Below, piece after piece: positions 44,242 to 54,899 of a DNA stretch of 64,000 nt. Source of the DNA: Hydrogenophilales bacterium (lineage in GTDB: Bacteria > Pseudomonadota > Gammaproteobacteria > Burkholderiales > Thiobacillaceae); NCBI GenBank assembly GCA_024636675.1, contig JAGXGM010000037.1, positions 1 through 64,000 on the forward strand, written 5' to 3'. The notes beneath the pieces were generated by a model. The model had not been told where the DNA came from. It was given only the letters and a program-made list of their open reading frames with translations, and made no database searches. Within the stretch, counting starts at the first letter, position 1. The number at the start of each line of letters is the position of its first letter. Position numbers and translations under genes: made by a program.

Positions 44242-45633
44242 TCAGCCCGCTAGCATAACATGCCCACCCCGGGCTGTCTTGTGGCACAGCGAGTCCGCGA
44301 CGCGCGGCAACAGCCCGGGCTCGCCGGGCGAAACGAGCAGATCGGCATCGAGGCCGATCCCCGCCGCCCACGCCAGCTGCCCGTCGCACCAGAGCAGGGG
44401 CAGACGGTCGCGCTGCCAGGGCGGAATCGCGTGTTCCTGCAGCAGATTCTTCAGGCTGCGATGGGGACCGCCGGAATGCAGGCGCAGGCGTTCGCCGCCC
44501 TGCCGCACCCCCAGCGTGACCTCGCCCGCGGCCAGCACGTCGCGTTTCAGGCCGGCGCCGGTCACCGCCTCCATCTGCACGCTGACCCCGGCGGCCGGCA
44601 CCCACAGCGAGGCCTCGCCCTGCCAGACAACCGGCTCGGCCGGGGCTGGCGCCAGCGGCGCGAGGTACGCGCCCTCGCGAAAGCGCCACACTTCCACCGC
44701 TCCCAGCCTGACGCGCACCCGTGCATCGGCTTGCGCTTCCCGCAGCTGATGCAGCGCCTCGTCGAGGCGTCGCGCGCTGGGCATCGGCTGGCCGTGCTGC
44801 TCAATGAAATAACGCAACAGATTGCGCGCGCGCGGCGTCGATAGCTGCGCCAGCGCAACGCAGTCGAGGCGATCGCCGGCAATGGCTGCCGCGGCATCGA
44901 GTCGCGCCAGGTCGTCCAACAAGCCGGCGGCATCGGCCTGCAGCGCGGCCGCGCGTGCGAGCGTGGCGCCGCTGCCGGGGAAATGATCGGCAAGCAGCGG
45001 CATCACCTGCTGGCGCAACGCATTGCGGCGGTAGCGCATGTCCCGATTACTCTCGTCGTCCACCCAGGTCAGACCGTGAGACTGCGCATAATCCTGCAGC
45101 TCGGCGCGCGCTATCCCCAGCAGCGGCCGCAGTTGCGCCGGCCGCCAACCCGGGCGGGGCTGCAGCTCGGCCATTGCCGCCAGGCCTTTGGGTCCGGCGC
45201 CACGTAGCACCTGCAGCAAAAACGTTTCGCCCTGGTCGTCCCGCTGATGCGCGGTGAGCAGAAAATCGGCATCCAGCGCGGCAAAGATGCGCTGGCGCTC
45301 GCGCCGCGCAGCCGCTTCGATACCGGCTGAATCGTCGCGCGCAATCCCTACACGATGAACGCTTGACTCAATCGCATGCGCGGCGCAAAGCTGCATGCAG
45401 AAAGCGGCCCAGTCGTCGGCGTGGGGCGACAGGCCGTGATGGACATGCACGGCCCGCAGTTCGAATGGATGTTGATTGCGCAGCGCCAACAGGATGTGCA
45501 GCAGAACCGTCGAATCGAGTCCGCCCGAGAGCCCTAGCACCAGCCGCGCGTGCGGCGGAACGTGGCGGGCAAGCGCGTCCGCCACGGCGGCGGCGACCGG
45601 CCTATTTGGCAGGGGTTTCCTTGAAACTGCCAT
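44242..45633 (-). CDS. tilS: tRNA(Ile)-lysidine synthetase
   Basis: [23 protein letters not shown]-loop, [17 protein letters not shown]. Confidence 0.95.
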   Translation of the reverse strand: MAVSRKPLPNRPVAAAVADALARHVPPHARLVLGLSGGLDSTVLLHILLALRNQHPFELRAVHVHHGLSPHADDWAAFCMQLCAAHAIESSVHRVGIARDDSAGIEAAARRERQRIFAALDADFLLTAHQRDDQGETFLLQVLRGAGPKGLAAMAELQPRPGWRPAQLRPLLGIARAELQDYAQSHGLTWVDDESNRDMRYRRNALRQQVMPLLADHFPGSGATLARAAALQADAAGLLDDLARLDAAAAIAGDRLDCVALAQLSTPRARNLLRYFIEQHGQPMPSARRLDEALHQLREAQADARVRVRLGAVEVWRFREGAYLAPLAPAPAEPVVWQGEASLWVPAAGVSVQMEAVTGAGLKRDVLAAGEVTLGVRQGGERLRLHSGGPHRSLKNLLQEHAIPPWQRDRLPLLWCDGQLAWAAGIGLDADLLVSPGEPGLLPRVADSLCHKTARGGHVMLAG

Positions 45634-46570
45634 ACGCCCGCAGGCGCTTGTAACGCGCAGCCAGCAGGGCCTCGAGCGACGGTTTGCGCAAGTCGGCCAG
45701 CGTGTCGGTGAGCGCACGCCGCATCGACTGGAACATGGTGTCCCAGTCGCGTTGCGCGCCGCCCAGCGGCTCTTCGACGATGCGGTCGACCAGGCCATTA
45801 GCCTTCAGGCGGTCGGCGGTGATGCCCAGGGTTTCGGCGGCGACCGAGGCCTTGTCGGCGCTCTTCCACAGAATCGAGGCGCAGCCTTCGGGCGAGATCA
45901 CCGAATAAGTGGAATATTGCAGGATCATCGTGCGATCGCCGACGCCGATCGCCAGCGCGCCGCCCGAGCCGCCTTCGCCGACGATGGAGCAGATGATCGG
46001 CGTCTGCAGTTCGGCCATCACATACAGATTGCGTGCGATCGCCTCGGACTGCCCGCGCTCCTCGGCGCCGATGCCGGGATAGGCGCCCGGCGTGTCGATG
46101 AAGGTGAAAATCGGCAGCCTGAATTTCTCCGCCAGGCGCATCAGGCGCAAGGCCTTGCGATAGCCCTCGGGACGCGGCATGCCGAAATTGCGGGCAATTT
46201 TTTCCTTGGTGTCGCGACCCTTCTGGTGGCCGATCACCATCACCGGCTCGCCGTTGAAGCGCGCCATGCCGCCGACAATCGCCTGATCGTCGGCGTAGGC
46301 GCGGTCGCCGTGCAGTTCGGAAAAATCGGTGAACAGCCCCTGCACGTAATCGAGCGTATACGGCCGCTGCGGGTGGCGCGCCACCTGCGACACCTGCCAG
46401 GCGTTGAGTTTGGCGTAGATGTCCTTGGTCAGGGTCCGGCTCTTTTTCTGCAGACGACGAATTTCCTCCGAAATATCGAGGGCGGAGTCGTCCTGCACGA
46501 AACGCAGCTCTTCAATCTTGGCTTCAAGCTCGGCGATCGGCTGCTCAAAGTCGAGGAAGGTGGTTTTCAT
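45602..46570 (-). CDS. accA: Acetyl-CoA carboxylase carboxyltransferase subunit alpha
   Basis: [47 protein letters not shown]. Confidence 0.98.
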   Translation of the reverse strand: MKTTFLDFEQPIAELEAKIEELRFVQDDSALDISEEIRRLQKKSRTLTKDIYAKLNAWQVSQVARHPQRPYTLDYVQGLFTDFSELHGDRAYADDQAIVGGMARFNGEPVMVIGHQKGRDTKEKIARNFGMPRPEGYRKALRLMRLAEKFRLPIFTFIDTPGAYPGIGAEERGQSEAIARNLYVMAELQTPIICSIVGEGGSGGALAIGVGDRTMILQYSTYSVISPEGCASILWKSADKASVAAETLGITADRLKANGLVDRIVEEPLGGAQRDWDTMFQSMRRALTDTLADLRKPSLEALLAARYKRLRAYGSFKETPAK

Positions 46571-46666
46571 CGGTGGTCTTCATCAGGCAATCACAGAAAA
46601 CAGGAAAACAGGTTGGTCGGGCATTTTAACAGCCCGCTGCCATTTGCCATGCGGGTCAAGGGGTGC

Positions 46667-47149
46667 TTAATGATGGTGATGGCCATGCGCGCCATGCGCA
46701 TGGCGATGCTCGACTTCGTCCGCCGTCGCCGCACGCACGTCGGCAACCACGCACTGGAAATGCACTGCCTGCCCGGCATAAGGATGATTGCCGTCAACCA
46801 CTACCTTGTCTTCGGCGATATCGGTCACGGTGTAGAGCATTTCCCCGCTGCCGTCGACCGGCGAGCCGACGAACTGCATGCCGACCTCGATGTCATCGGG
46901 AAAGCCCTCGCGCGGCTCCAGCCGCACCAGCTCATCCTCGTATTCGCCAAACGCATCAGCCGGCTGCAGTTTGAGGTCGACCGTCTCGCCCACGGCCTTG
47001 CCTTCCAGCGCTTCTTCCACCATCGGAAAGATGTTGTCGTATCCGCCGTGCAGATAGCTGACCGGCTCCTCGCTTTCTTCCAGCAGCTTGCCCTCCAGGT
47101 CACGGACGATGTAGGTAATGGTGACGACGGTGTCTTTGCTGATATTCAA
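46667..47149 (-). CDS. slyD: FKBP-type peptidyl-prolyl isomerase, SlyD-like with His-rich tail
   Basis: YLHGGYDNIFPMVEEALEGKAVGE; C-terminus HRHAHGAHGHHHH. Confidence 0.93.
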   Translation of the reverse strand: MNISKDTVVTITYIVRDLEGKLLEESEEPVSYLHGGYDNIFPMVEEALEGKAVGETVDLKLQPADAFGEYEDELVRLEPREGFPDDIEVGMQFVGSPVDGSGEMLYTVTDIAEDKVVVDGNHPYAGQAVHFQCVVADVRAATADEVEHRHAHGAHGHHHH

Positions 47150-47625
47150 TTCAGTTCCCCTTTATTCATTAAAGCAACGAGTTGAAGCACTTCCGCTGCG
47201 TGGCCGCGGCTTGAAACGCCGTACAGGACATGACGGATGATGCCCTGTTTGTCGATGACGAAAGTGGCGCGTACCGCACTTCTGCGCATGACGCCATCCA
47301 CTTCCTTGTCCTGCAGCACACCATAAGCCTCGCTGGTCGTATGTTCCTTGTCGGCCAGCAGGCGTACGCTGATGCCGTGCTTGTCGCGAAATTCGCCATG
47401 CTTGATGCAGTCGTCGCGCGACACCCCGAGCACCGTGGCGCCCAGCCTGGCGAAATCGTTTTCCAGTTCGGAAAAATCGATCGCTTCGGCAGTGCAGCCC
47501 GGCGTGTCGTCGCGCACGTAAAAAAACAGCACCAGGGATTTTCCCCGAAACTGGGACAACTCGACGAGTGCCATGTCTGCATCGGGGTTGGAAAAACCCG
47601 GCGCGCGATCTCCCGCTTTCAACAT
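47146..47625 (-). CDS. Peroxiredoxin, Bcp-like
   Basis: LVLFFYVRDDTPGCTAEAIDFSEL; LLADKEHTTSEAYGV. Confidence 0.93.
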   Translation of the reverse strand: MLKAGDRAPGFSNPDADMALVELSQFRGKSLVLFFYVRDDTPGCTAEAIDFSELENDFARLGATVLGVSRDDCIKHGEFRDKHGISVRLLADKEHTTSEAYGVLQDKEVDGVMRRSAVRATFVIDKQGIIRHVLYGVSSRGHAAEVLQLVALMNKGELN

Positions 47626-47697
47626 GATGAACGCTACCCTCTATTTTCCGGCAGCATTTTAACAGGGCCCGCCCGCCCACATCGTTATAATTATTTC

Positions 47698-48816
47698 ATG
47701 ACAACCACCCTGCTTGGCGGCTTGAGCCCCACCCGTTTCCTGCGCGATGTCTGGCACAAGCGTCCGCTGCTGATCCGCAATGCGCTTCCGGGCTTCACCG
47801 GTCTGCTCTCGCCCGGCGAGATGCAGCAGCTGGCCTGCCGCGAGGATGTCGAGTCGCGGCTGATCCAGGGCAGCGGCACGCACTGGCAGCTCGACCACGG
47901 CCCGTTCAAGCGCAGCGACTTCAAGCGCCTGCCGAAAACCGAATGGACGCTGCTGGTGCAATCGCTCAACCACATCCTGCCCGAAGCCGATGCGCTGCTG
48001 GCGCGCTTTGACTTCATCCCGCACGCCCGCCTCGACGACCTGATGGTGAGCTACGCCGTGCCGGGCGGCAGTGTGGGCCCGCACTTCGATTCCTATGACG
48101 TCTTTCTGCTGCAGGGCCAGGGGCACCGGCGCTGGCAGATCAGCACGCAAACCGACCTGGCGATCCTGGACGACGAGCCGCTGAAGATCCTGCGCCGCTT
48201 CGAGGCGGAAGAGGAATGGCTGCTCGGCCCCGGCGACATGCTCTATCTGCCGCCGCATGTCGCGCATTACGGCGTCGCCGAAGACCCCTGCACGACCTAT
48301 TCGATCGGTTTCCGCGCACCTACCACTGAAGAACTGGCGCATGGCTTCCTGATGCACCTGCAGGACACGCTCAAACCGGAGGGCCGCTACGCCGATCCCG
48401 ATTTGCGCCTGCAGACCCATCCGGGTGAAATCAGCCGGGCAATGCTGACGCAGATCGAAGGCATGATCGCCAGCATCAAATGGAGTCGCCGTGACATCGC
48501 CGAGTTTGCCGGGCGCTATTTGTCCGAGCCCAAGCCCAATGTGTTTTTCAACGCGCCGGACGCGCCGCTCACGCGTGCCGCCTTCAACAAGCAAACCAGC
48601 AAGCACGGCGTCGCGATCGACCCGAAATCGCGCCTGCTGTTTGCGGGCGGGCGCTTTTTCATCAACGGCGAGGCGTTCACGCCGGCGGCGGACGAAATTC
48701 CTGTCCTCAAACAGCTTGCCGACCGGCATCGTCTTGCCGCGCCCTTGCCCGCCGCGCTGCGCGAGCGCCTGTACAACTGGTACGAAGCGGGCTGGCTGGA
48801 GATCGACGATCAATGA
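47698..48816 (+). CDS. Cupin (JmjC-like) protein, probable ribosomal protein uL16 hydroxylase family
   Basis: PGGSVGPHFDSYDVFLLQGQGHRRWQIS; FLRDVWHKRPLLIRNALPGF; start set at ATG 47698. Confidence 0.9.
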   Translation: MTTTLLGGLSPTRFLRDVWHKRPLLIRNALPGFTGLLSPGEMQQLACREDVESRLIQGSGTHWQLDHGPFKRSDFKRLPKTEWTLLVQSLNHILPEADALLARFDFIPHARLDDLMVSYAVPGGSVGPHFDSYDVFLLQGQGHRRWQISTQTDLAILDDEPLKILRRFEAEEEWLLGPGDMLYLPPHVAHYGVAEDPCTTYSIGFRAPTTEELAHGFLMHLQDTLKPEGRYADPDLRLQTHPGEISRAMLTQIEGMIASIKWSRRDIAEFAGRYLSEPKPNVFFNAPDAPLTRAAFNKQTSKHGVAIDPKSRLLFAGGRFFINGEAFTPAADEIPVLKQLADRHRLAAPLPAALRERLYNWYEAGWLEIDDQ

Positions 48817-49283
48817 CTGCCTTTGAAACCCCGTCCGAGTTTCGCGCCGCCTTCGACGCGCTGCTGGCCGCCACGCAACGCCTGCTGCGCGTATACGACC
48901 ACGATCTGGGTCTGCTGGAAATCGACCACGCGCCACGGCACGCGGCCCTGCGCGCGCTGTGCGTGGCGGGCGGCGGCCGCCGCATAGAGTTGCTGCTCGA
49001 CGACATCAGCCGCGTGGCGCGCACATACCCGCGCCTGATGCAGCTGGTGCGCGACTTCGGCCATGTCCTCGAAATCCGACAGGCCGACGCCGACGCGCCA
49101 CGCCCCGATCAGGCGTTTGCGCTGGCCGACCGCCACGGCGTACTGCTGCGCGCCGACAAGGCCGCGGTGCCCGGCACGCTTCACCTGGACGACATACGCG
49201 ACGCCGTGTTGCTGAACCAGAACTTCGAGGGCATGTGGCAGCGTTCGCCGGCAGGGGTGTCGGCGACGACGCTGGGCCTCTAA
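48813..49283 (+). CDS. Hypothetical protein (acyltransferase-fold-like)
   Basis: 156 aa ORF, ATGA overlap with the cupin gene. Confidence 0.75.
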   Translation: MTAFETPSEFRAAFDALLAATQRLLRVYDHDLGLLEIDHAPRHAALRALCVAGGGRRIELLLDDISRVARTYPRLMQLVRDFGHVLEIRQADADAPRPDQAFALADRHGVLLRADKAAVPGTLHLDDIRDAVLLNQNFEGMWQRSPAGVSATTLGL

Positions 49284-49285
49284 GC

Positions 49286-50080
49286 TTAAAGTTCGTTCAG
49301 CCAGTCCAGTTCGGATTCGCTGAATCCCGCAGCCCGGCGCGCCGCCAGATTGAACGGCGGCTTCAGCGGCGGCGCATCGTAATCGACCAGTAACTGCCGG
49401 AACGTCGTCTCGGGTTCGAGCCCGCGTGCCGCGCATAGCCAGCCGAACCAGTGGCTGCCGATGGCAACGTGGCCGATCTCGTCGCGCTCGATGACGGCGA
49501 GAATCTCGACCATGGCGAGGTCGTTCGCCGCACGAAGCTTGTCGACGATCAGCGGCGTGGCGTCGAGCCCCCGCGCTTCCAGCACGCGCGGCACCAGCGC
49601 CATGCGCACCAGCGGATCGTGTGCGGTTTTCAGCGCCATGTCCCACAGGCCGTTATGCGCGGGAAAGTCGCCGTAGACGTAACCCAGCGTTGCCAGGTGC
49701 GTATTCAACAAATCGAAGTGCAACGCTTCCTCGTCGGCCACCTTGAGCCAGTCGGCGTAGTACGCGACCGGCATGCCGGCAAAGCGGTGGGCGGCGTCGA
49801 GCGCCAGATTGATCGCGTTGAACTCGATATGCGCCAGCGCATGAACCAGCGCAGCGCGACCGGGCAGCGTGTCGGCACGGCGGCGCGGGACCTTTTGCGG
49901 CGGGACGGGCTCGGGTTTTGGCGGCCGGCCCGGCTGGTCGATCGGCTTGCGCGCTGCCTCGCGGGCGGGGTCGACCATGCCGGCCAGCCAGTCCGCCTGC
50001 AGCGTGTGCACGCAGGCCACCTTGGCCGCCGGCTCGCTGGCGCATAAACAGCCGGCCAGCCGTTGCGGCAGCGGGGTCAG
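49286..50080 (-). CDS. DUF455/ferritin-like protein
   Basis: ALVHALAHIEFNAINLALDAAHRFAGMPVAYYADWLKVADEEALHFDLLNTHL; apparent CTG start at 50080 overlapping the lptG stop. Confidence 0.85.
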   Translation of the reverse strand: MTPLPQRLAGCLCASEPAAKVACVHTLQADWLAGMVDPAREAARKPIDQPGRPPKPEPVPPQKVPRRRADTLPGRAALVHALAHIEFNAINLALDAAHRFAGMPVAYYADWLKVADEEALHFDLLNTHLATLGYVYGDFPAHNGLWDMALKTAHDPLVRMALVPRVLEARGLDATPLIVDKLRAANDLAMVEILAVIERDEIGHVAIGSHWFGWLCAARGLEPETTFRQLLVDYDAPPLKPPFNLAARRAAGFSESELDWLNEL

Positions 50081-51153
50081 CGGCGGTCCACCCAGCGGAT
50101 ACCCGCCAGCGCAATGCCCAGAAAAACCAGCAGCGGCAGCGTCGACACCAGCGGCGCCGGCCAATTGTTCAGCAGGCCCAGGTGGCCGAGCAGGCGGCTC
50201 AGCAGATGGAAGCCGAGGCCGGCCAGAATGCCGAGGAAAATCATGCCGCTGGTGCCACCCGTGCGCGGCCCCCGGATAGCGAACGGCATTGCAATCAGCA
50301 TCATGATTGGGATGACGAATGGGCTGATGAATTTCGACCACAGCGCGAGCTCATAGCGAGTCGCGTTCTGGTTGTTTTCCTTGAGGTGCGCGATGTAGCG
50401 CCAGAGCGTGCGCGCCGACATTTTCTCCGGTGCGACCAGCAGCACGCCGAGGATGTCGGGCGTAAGCACCGACTGCCAGTCCTGGCTTGCGCTGCGCTCG
50501 GCGCGAATGCCGTCCGCGTCGAATTGCGTTTCCACCACCTGCTGCAGATCCCAGGTCTGTTGGCTGCTGCGCCAGCTGGCCTGCTCGGCGGCGCGGATCC
50601 AGCCCAGCTCGCCCTCGGTATCGAAACCGTAAATCTTGATGCCGCGCAGCGTGTTGTCGGGCATCACTTCGCGCACGTTGATGAAGGTGCTGCCGTCCTT
50701 GACCCACAGTCCGGAACGGAATTGCTGCGCGACCACGGACTGGGTGGCCGACAGTTTGTAGCGCTGCGCCGCCTGTTCCGACCACGGCGCCACGTATTCG
50801 CCGAACACCAGCACCAGCAGCGACAGGAACGTCCCGATGATCGCGAAATATCCGCCCACCCGCCAGTTGGACAGGCCCGATACGCGCATCACCGCGTATT
50901 CCGAGTTGCCCACCAGACGCGACAGCGCGAACAGCGTGCCGATCAGCGCCGCCACCGGCAGGATTTCGTACAGATGTCCGGGTATGCCGAGCAGTACCAC
51001 CACGGCCGCCTGTCCGAGCGCATAGTCGTTGCGGCCCAGACTGCCGAGCTCCTTCATCACATCGAAAAATGCAAACAGCACCAGCAGCGCGAGCAGGACG
51101 AATCCCGACGCGGCCAATACCTGCCCCGCCAGATAGCGTGCCAGAAGGCTCAT
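50077..51153 (-). CDS. lptG: LPS export ABC transporter permease LptG
   Basis: MSLLARYLAGQVLAASGFVLLALLVLFAFFDVMKELGSLG; paired with lptF. Confidence 0.95.
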   Translation of the reverse strand: MSLLARYLAGQVLAASGFVLLALLVLFAFFDVMKELGSLGRNDYALGQAAVVVLLGIPGHLYEILPVAALIGTLFALSRLVGNSEYAVMRVSGLSNWRVGGYFAIIGTFLSLLVLVFGEYVAPWSEQAAQRYKLSATQSVVAQQFRSGLWVKDGSTFINVREVMPDNTLRGIKIYGFDTEGELGWIRAAEQASWRSSQQTWDLQQVVETQFDADGIRAERSASQDWQSVLTPDILGVLLVAPEKMSARTLWRYIAHLKENNQNATRYELALWSKFISPFVIPIMMLIAMPFAIRGPRTGGTSGMIFLGILAGLGFHLLSRLLGHLGLLNNWPAPLVSTLPLLVFLGIALAGIRWVDRR

Positions 51154-52226
51154 GGCCGCCTCCGGCGCGGGGAATGCTGGCGTGAGCGCCGGTAAAACAG
51201 AAGGAACACGGCAGACAGCATCAGCAGATGCGACGCTCCCATCCCGACCCAGGGATTCAGCTTGTCCTGCGCCACCCAGGCCTGCGACAGCGACAGCAGG
51301 TTGTTGTAGACGAAATACAGCAGCAGCGCGATCACCAGTCCGTAGGAGCGGCGCGCCCGCGTGTTGACGAAGCTGAGCGGGATCGCCATCACAGCGAGGA
51401 TCAGCGCCGAGATCGGCACCCCCACCCGCCACAACAGTTCCGCGCGCACCTGTGGCGTGTCATCAGCCAGCAACTCCCTCAGCGGCATCTGACGAATGTG
51501 GGTTTGTCGCTCCGCCGCAACCGGATCGAGCCGCATCCAGTACCGTTCGAACTGCACGATGCGGTAATCAAGCTGGCCGGGGGTGCCTTCATAACGGCGC
51601 CCGTCCTTGAACACAAGATAACGCGTGCCGTCGGCCAGCTGGGTATGATCGGCTTCGCGCGCGACTACCAGTCCGAGTTGGCCGTCGATGAGCGACTGCA
51701 TGAACACGTTGCGCACGATGCCGGTCAGAGGATTGAGCGATTCAACGTAATAGACGCGCTGGCCGGCGCTGGATTCGGCAAACAGGCCGGGGGCGATCAG
51801 GGCACTTTCGGTTTGGCGCTTCAGTTCCTGGCTGTATTCGCTTTTCTTGGATTGCACCCACGGATTAAGCAGCAGCGTCAAAAACAGGATCACCAGCGAA
51901 AACGGCACGGCGAAGGTCAGCACCGGTCGCATCCATTGCGTGAGCGAGAGGCCGGCGTTAAACCAGATCACCATCTCGCTGTCGCGCCACATGCGCGACA
52001 GCGGTAGCAGCACGCCGGCAAACAAGGCGATCGTCATCAATACCGGCAGGAAATACAGCAGTGAAAAGCCGAGAAAGACGAATACCGCCTCGTTGGCGAG
52101 CTCGCCGCGGGCCACGTCGCCGAGCAGGCGTATGAACAGCACCACCAGCGAAATTGCAGCCAGCACCGTCAACACGGCGCCGGTGGTGAGACCCATCTCG
52201 CGGGTCAGCGTGCGGCGGTATAGCAT
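51150..52226 (-). CDS. lptF: LPS export ABC transporter permease LptF
   Basis: MLYRRTLTREMGLTTGAVLTVLAAISLVVLFIRLLG; divergent from pepA. Confidence 0.96.
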   Translation of the reverse strand: MLYRRTLTREMGLTTGAVLTVLAAISLVVLFIRLLGDVARGELANEAVFVFLGFSLLYFLPVLMTIALFAGVLLPLSRMWRDSEMVIWFNAGLSLTQWMRPVLTFAVPFSLVILFLTLLLNPWVQSKKSEYSQELKRQTESALIAPGLFAESSAGQRVYYVESLNPLTGIVRNVFMQSLIDGQLGLVVAREADHTQLADGTRYLVFKDGRRYEGTPGQLDYRIVQFERYWMRLDPVAAERQTHIRQMPLRELLADDTPQVRAELLWRVGVPISALILAVMAIPLSFVNTRARRSYGLVIALLLYFVYNNLLSLSQAWVAQDKLNPWVGMGASHLLMLSAVFLLFYRRSRQHSPRRRRP

Positions 52227-52357
52227 GGAGTCAGCTACGGCGGCCAGCGCAGGATACGCAGGCGTTTTGACAATCAACCACGCCTGCGCCAATAATCACC
52301 GCATCGGCAATGCCAACCATCCTCACATCGGCAAATTGCGTTTTTTTGAGCACAGAC

Positions 52358-53872
52358 ATGGAAAACAAGGAAATCGAACTCGAATTTAGCATAAAAAGCG
52401 GCGCGCCCGAAAAGCAGCGCAGCGCCTGCGTCGCGGTCGGCATATTCGAGAGCCGCAAGCTGTCGGGCCCGGCCATCGACATCGATCGCGCCAGCGACGG
52501 CTACCTGTCCGAGATCCTGCGCGGCGGCGACATGGAAGGCAAGGCCGGCAGCGTGCTGCTGCTGCACAAGGTACCCAACATCCTGGCTGACCGCGTGCTG
52601 CTGGTCGGCCTCGGCAAGGAACGCGACTTCCACGAAAAGGCCTACCGCGACGCCATTGCCTGCGCCGTCAGGAGCCTGCGCGACACCGGCTCGATGGAAG
52701 CGGCCATCACCCTCAGCGAGATTCCGGTGAGAAAGCGCGATGTCACCTGGAATATCGAACAGGCTGTCATCAGCGCCCACGATGCGTTGTACCGGTTCGA
52801 TCGCATGAAGAGCAAGCCGGAGGGCGCGCGCCGTCCGCTCAAGCGCATCATCTTCGCTGTGTCACGGCGCGGCGAACTGAAATTTGGCGACATCGGCCTC
52901 ACGCGCGGGCTGGCCATTTCCCGTGGCATCAATCTCGCCAAGGACCTGGGCAACACCCCGTCCAATATTTGCACCCCCGAATACCTGGCCGGCGAGGCAA
53001 AAAAAGTGGCGAAGGCCTACGGCTTCGGCTGCGAGATTCTCGATTATGCCGCCTGCGACAAACTCGGCATGGGCTCCTTCCTGTCGGTTGGCAAGGGCAG
53101 CGACAAGCCGCCGCGCTTCATCGTGCTAAAGCACGCAGGCGGCAAGAAAGGCGACAAGCCGGTGGTGCTGGTCGGCAAGGCAGTTACTTTCGACGCTGGC
53201 GGCATTTCGTTGAAGCCGGCAGGCGAGATGGATGAAATGAACTACGACATGAGCGGCGGCGGCGCGGTCATCGGCGCCTTCCGCGCGATCGGCGAGCTGG
53301 GGCTGGCGCTCAACGTCATCGGCCTCATCCCGGCTTGCGAGAACATGCCGGATGCAAATGCCAACAAGCCGGGCGACATCGTCACCTCGATGTCCGGTCA
53401 GACCATCGAGATCCTCAACACCGATGCCGAAGGCCGCCTCATCCTGTGCGATGCGCTGACCTACGCCGAGCGCTTTGAGCCCGACGCCGTGGTCGACCTT
53501 GCAACGCTGACCGGCGCTTGTGTCATCGCGCTCGGCGCCCACCCCAGCGCACTCTTCAGCAACCATGACCCGCTGGCGCGCGAGATCGAACATGCCGCCG
53601 ACCACGCCTGGGACCGCGTCTGGCGCATGCCGCTGTGGGACGACTACCAGGATCAGCTAAAGAGCAGCCTCGCTGATATGGCCAACATCGGCGGTCGCCC
53701 GGGCGGCTCGATCACTGCGGCCTGTTTCCTGTCGCGCTTTGCCAGGAAATACCACTGGGCGCATCTGGACATCGCCGGCACCGCCTGGAAGGGCGGCCGC
53801 GAGAAAAAGGGTTCGACCGGGCGTCCGGTTTCACTGTTGGTGCACTTCCTGCTGAACCGCACCCAGAAGTAA
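52358..53872 (+). CDS. pepA: Leucyl aminopeptidase
   Basis: VGKAVTFDAGGISLKPAGEMDEMNYDMSGG, NTDAEGRLILCDALTYAE. Confidence 0.98.
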   Translation: MENKEIELEFSIKSGAPEKQRSACVAVGIFESRKLSGPAIDIDRASDGYLSEILRGGDMEGKAGSVLLLHKVPNILADRVLLVGLGKERDFHEKAYRDAIACAVRSLRDTGSMEAAITLSEIPVRKRDVTWNIEQAVISAHDALYRFDRMKSKPEGARRPLKRIIFAVSRRGELKFGDIGLTRGLAISRGINLAKDLGNTPSNICTPEYLAGEAKKVAKAYGFGCEILDYAACDKLGMGSFLSVGKGSDKPPRFIVLKHAGGKKGDKPVVLVGKAVTFDAGGISLKPAGEMDEMNYDMSGGGAVIGAFRAIGELGLALNVIGLIPACENMPDANANKPGDIVTSMSGQTIEILNTDAEGRLILCDALTYAERFEPDAVVDLATLTGACVIALGAHPSALFSNHDPLAREIEHAADHAWDRVWRMPLWDDYQDQLKSSLADMANIGGRPGGSITAACFLSRFARKYHWAHLDIAGTAWKGGREKKGSTGRPVSLLVHFLLNRTQK

Positions 53873-53882
53873 GCGCGCAGAC

Positions 53883-54311
53883 ATGACCGAAATCACCTTC
53901 TACACCCATGCCGCCGACCCGCTCGACGTCGTCCGTCGTGTTGCCGTCAAGGCGCATGGCCAGGGCAAGCAGGTGATGATCTACACGCCGGATGACGCCA
54001 CCGCGGACGCCATCGACCGTCTGTTGTGGACCACCCCGGCGACGGGCTTCGTGCCGCACTGCCGCGACAGCGACGCGCTAGCCGGCGAAACGCCTGTACT
54101 GATCGGCACCCGCGCCGACGCCCTGCGCAGTGCCGACGTGATGATCAACCTGCATCATGAGCAGCCGCCCGCCTTTGCCCGCTTCGAACGACTGGTCGAA
54201 ATCATCAGCCAGGACGAAACGGGGATCGCCCAGGGACGCGAGCGCTACCGTTTTTACAAGACGCGCGGCTATGCGCTGCACGCGCACGATCTGCGCCAAC
54301 CCGCCGGATGA
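53883..54311 (+). CDS. holC: DNA polymerase III subunit chi
   Basis: EITFYTHAADPLDVVRRVAVKAHGQGKQVMIYTPDDATADAIDRLLWT; between pepA and valS. Confidence 0.95.
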   Translation: MTEITFYTHAADPLDVVRRVAVKAHGQGKQVMIYTPDDATADAIDRLLWTTPATGFVPHCRDSDALAGETPVLIGTRADALRSADVMINLHHEQPPAFARFERLVEIISQDETGIAQGRERYRFYKTRGYALHAHDLRQPAG

Positions 54312-54318
54312 GAAAGCG

Positions 54319-54798
54319 ATGAGCGACAGCCCGCTGCTAAGCAAAATGGACGCGCTGCTGAAAAAGCATCGCGGCGGCAGCGAGGGCGAGCGCGACGCTC
54401 CGCCCGCACACGTGCAAGCGCCCCCTCCCGACGCCTGGCTACCGGTGCTGACCAGCGTGATCGAGCGCGGCACGCCGCCCCCGGCACCCGCTTCGTCATT
54501 GCCTGCCGTCGAACCCGCGCCCCCGCCGGCAGCCGCCGCCGGGAAGGTGCTGCCCGAACCTGCGACTGCAGCCATGGTGAACGACGCCACCTTGAATGAC
54601 ACCCTGACCGAGCAGCTGATGAGCGAACTCGCGCCTCGTCTGTCCGAAGTGATGGAAAAGCAGGTCACGGCCGAGCTGCGCAAGAACCTCGACCAGACGG
54701 TGGCCACCCTGCTCTCCCAGCTCGACGTGAATGTGCGCGAAATTGTGCGCGACGCCATCGCCGAAAAACTCAAACAGTCGCGCGATCCATCCGCCTGA
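54319..54798 (+). CDS. Hypothetical protein between holC and valS
   Basis: MSDSPLLSKMDALLKKHRGG, Pro/Ala-rich centre, C-terminal amphipathic region. Confidence 0.75.
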   Translation: MSDSPLLSKMDALLKKHRGGSEGERDAPPAHVQAPPPDAWLPVLTSVIERGTPPPAPASSLPAVEPAPPPAAAAGKVLPEPATAAMVNDATLNDTLTEQLMSELAPRLSEVMEKQVTAELRKNLDQTVATLLSQLDVNVREIVRDAIAEKLKQSRDPSA

Positions 54799-54899
54799 CA
54801 CGGCAGCGCAGGTTTAACGCGCTTTTTTGGGACGCATCACAGGTTTCTTCGCGACGTGTCCCGGGTTCTTTGGGATAATGCCGCCTTTGCCCGCACGCC

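Noticed and set aside
51340-51356. GTAGGAGCGGC match resembling the REP-like element
   Set aside because: Lies inside the lptF coding sequence without a matching CTCCTAC arm; likely coincidence.
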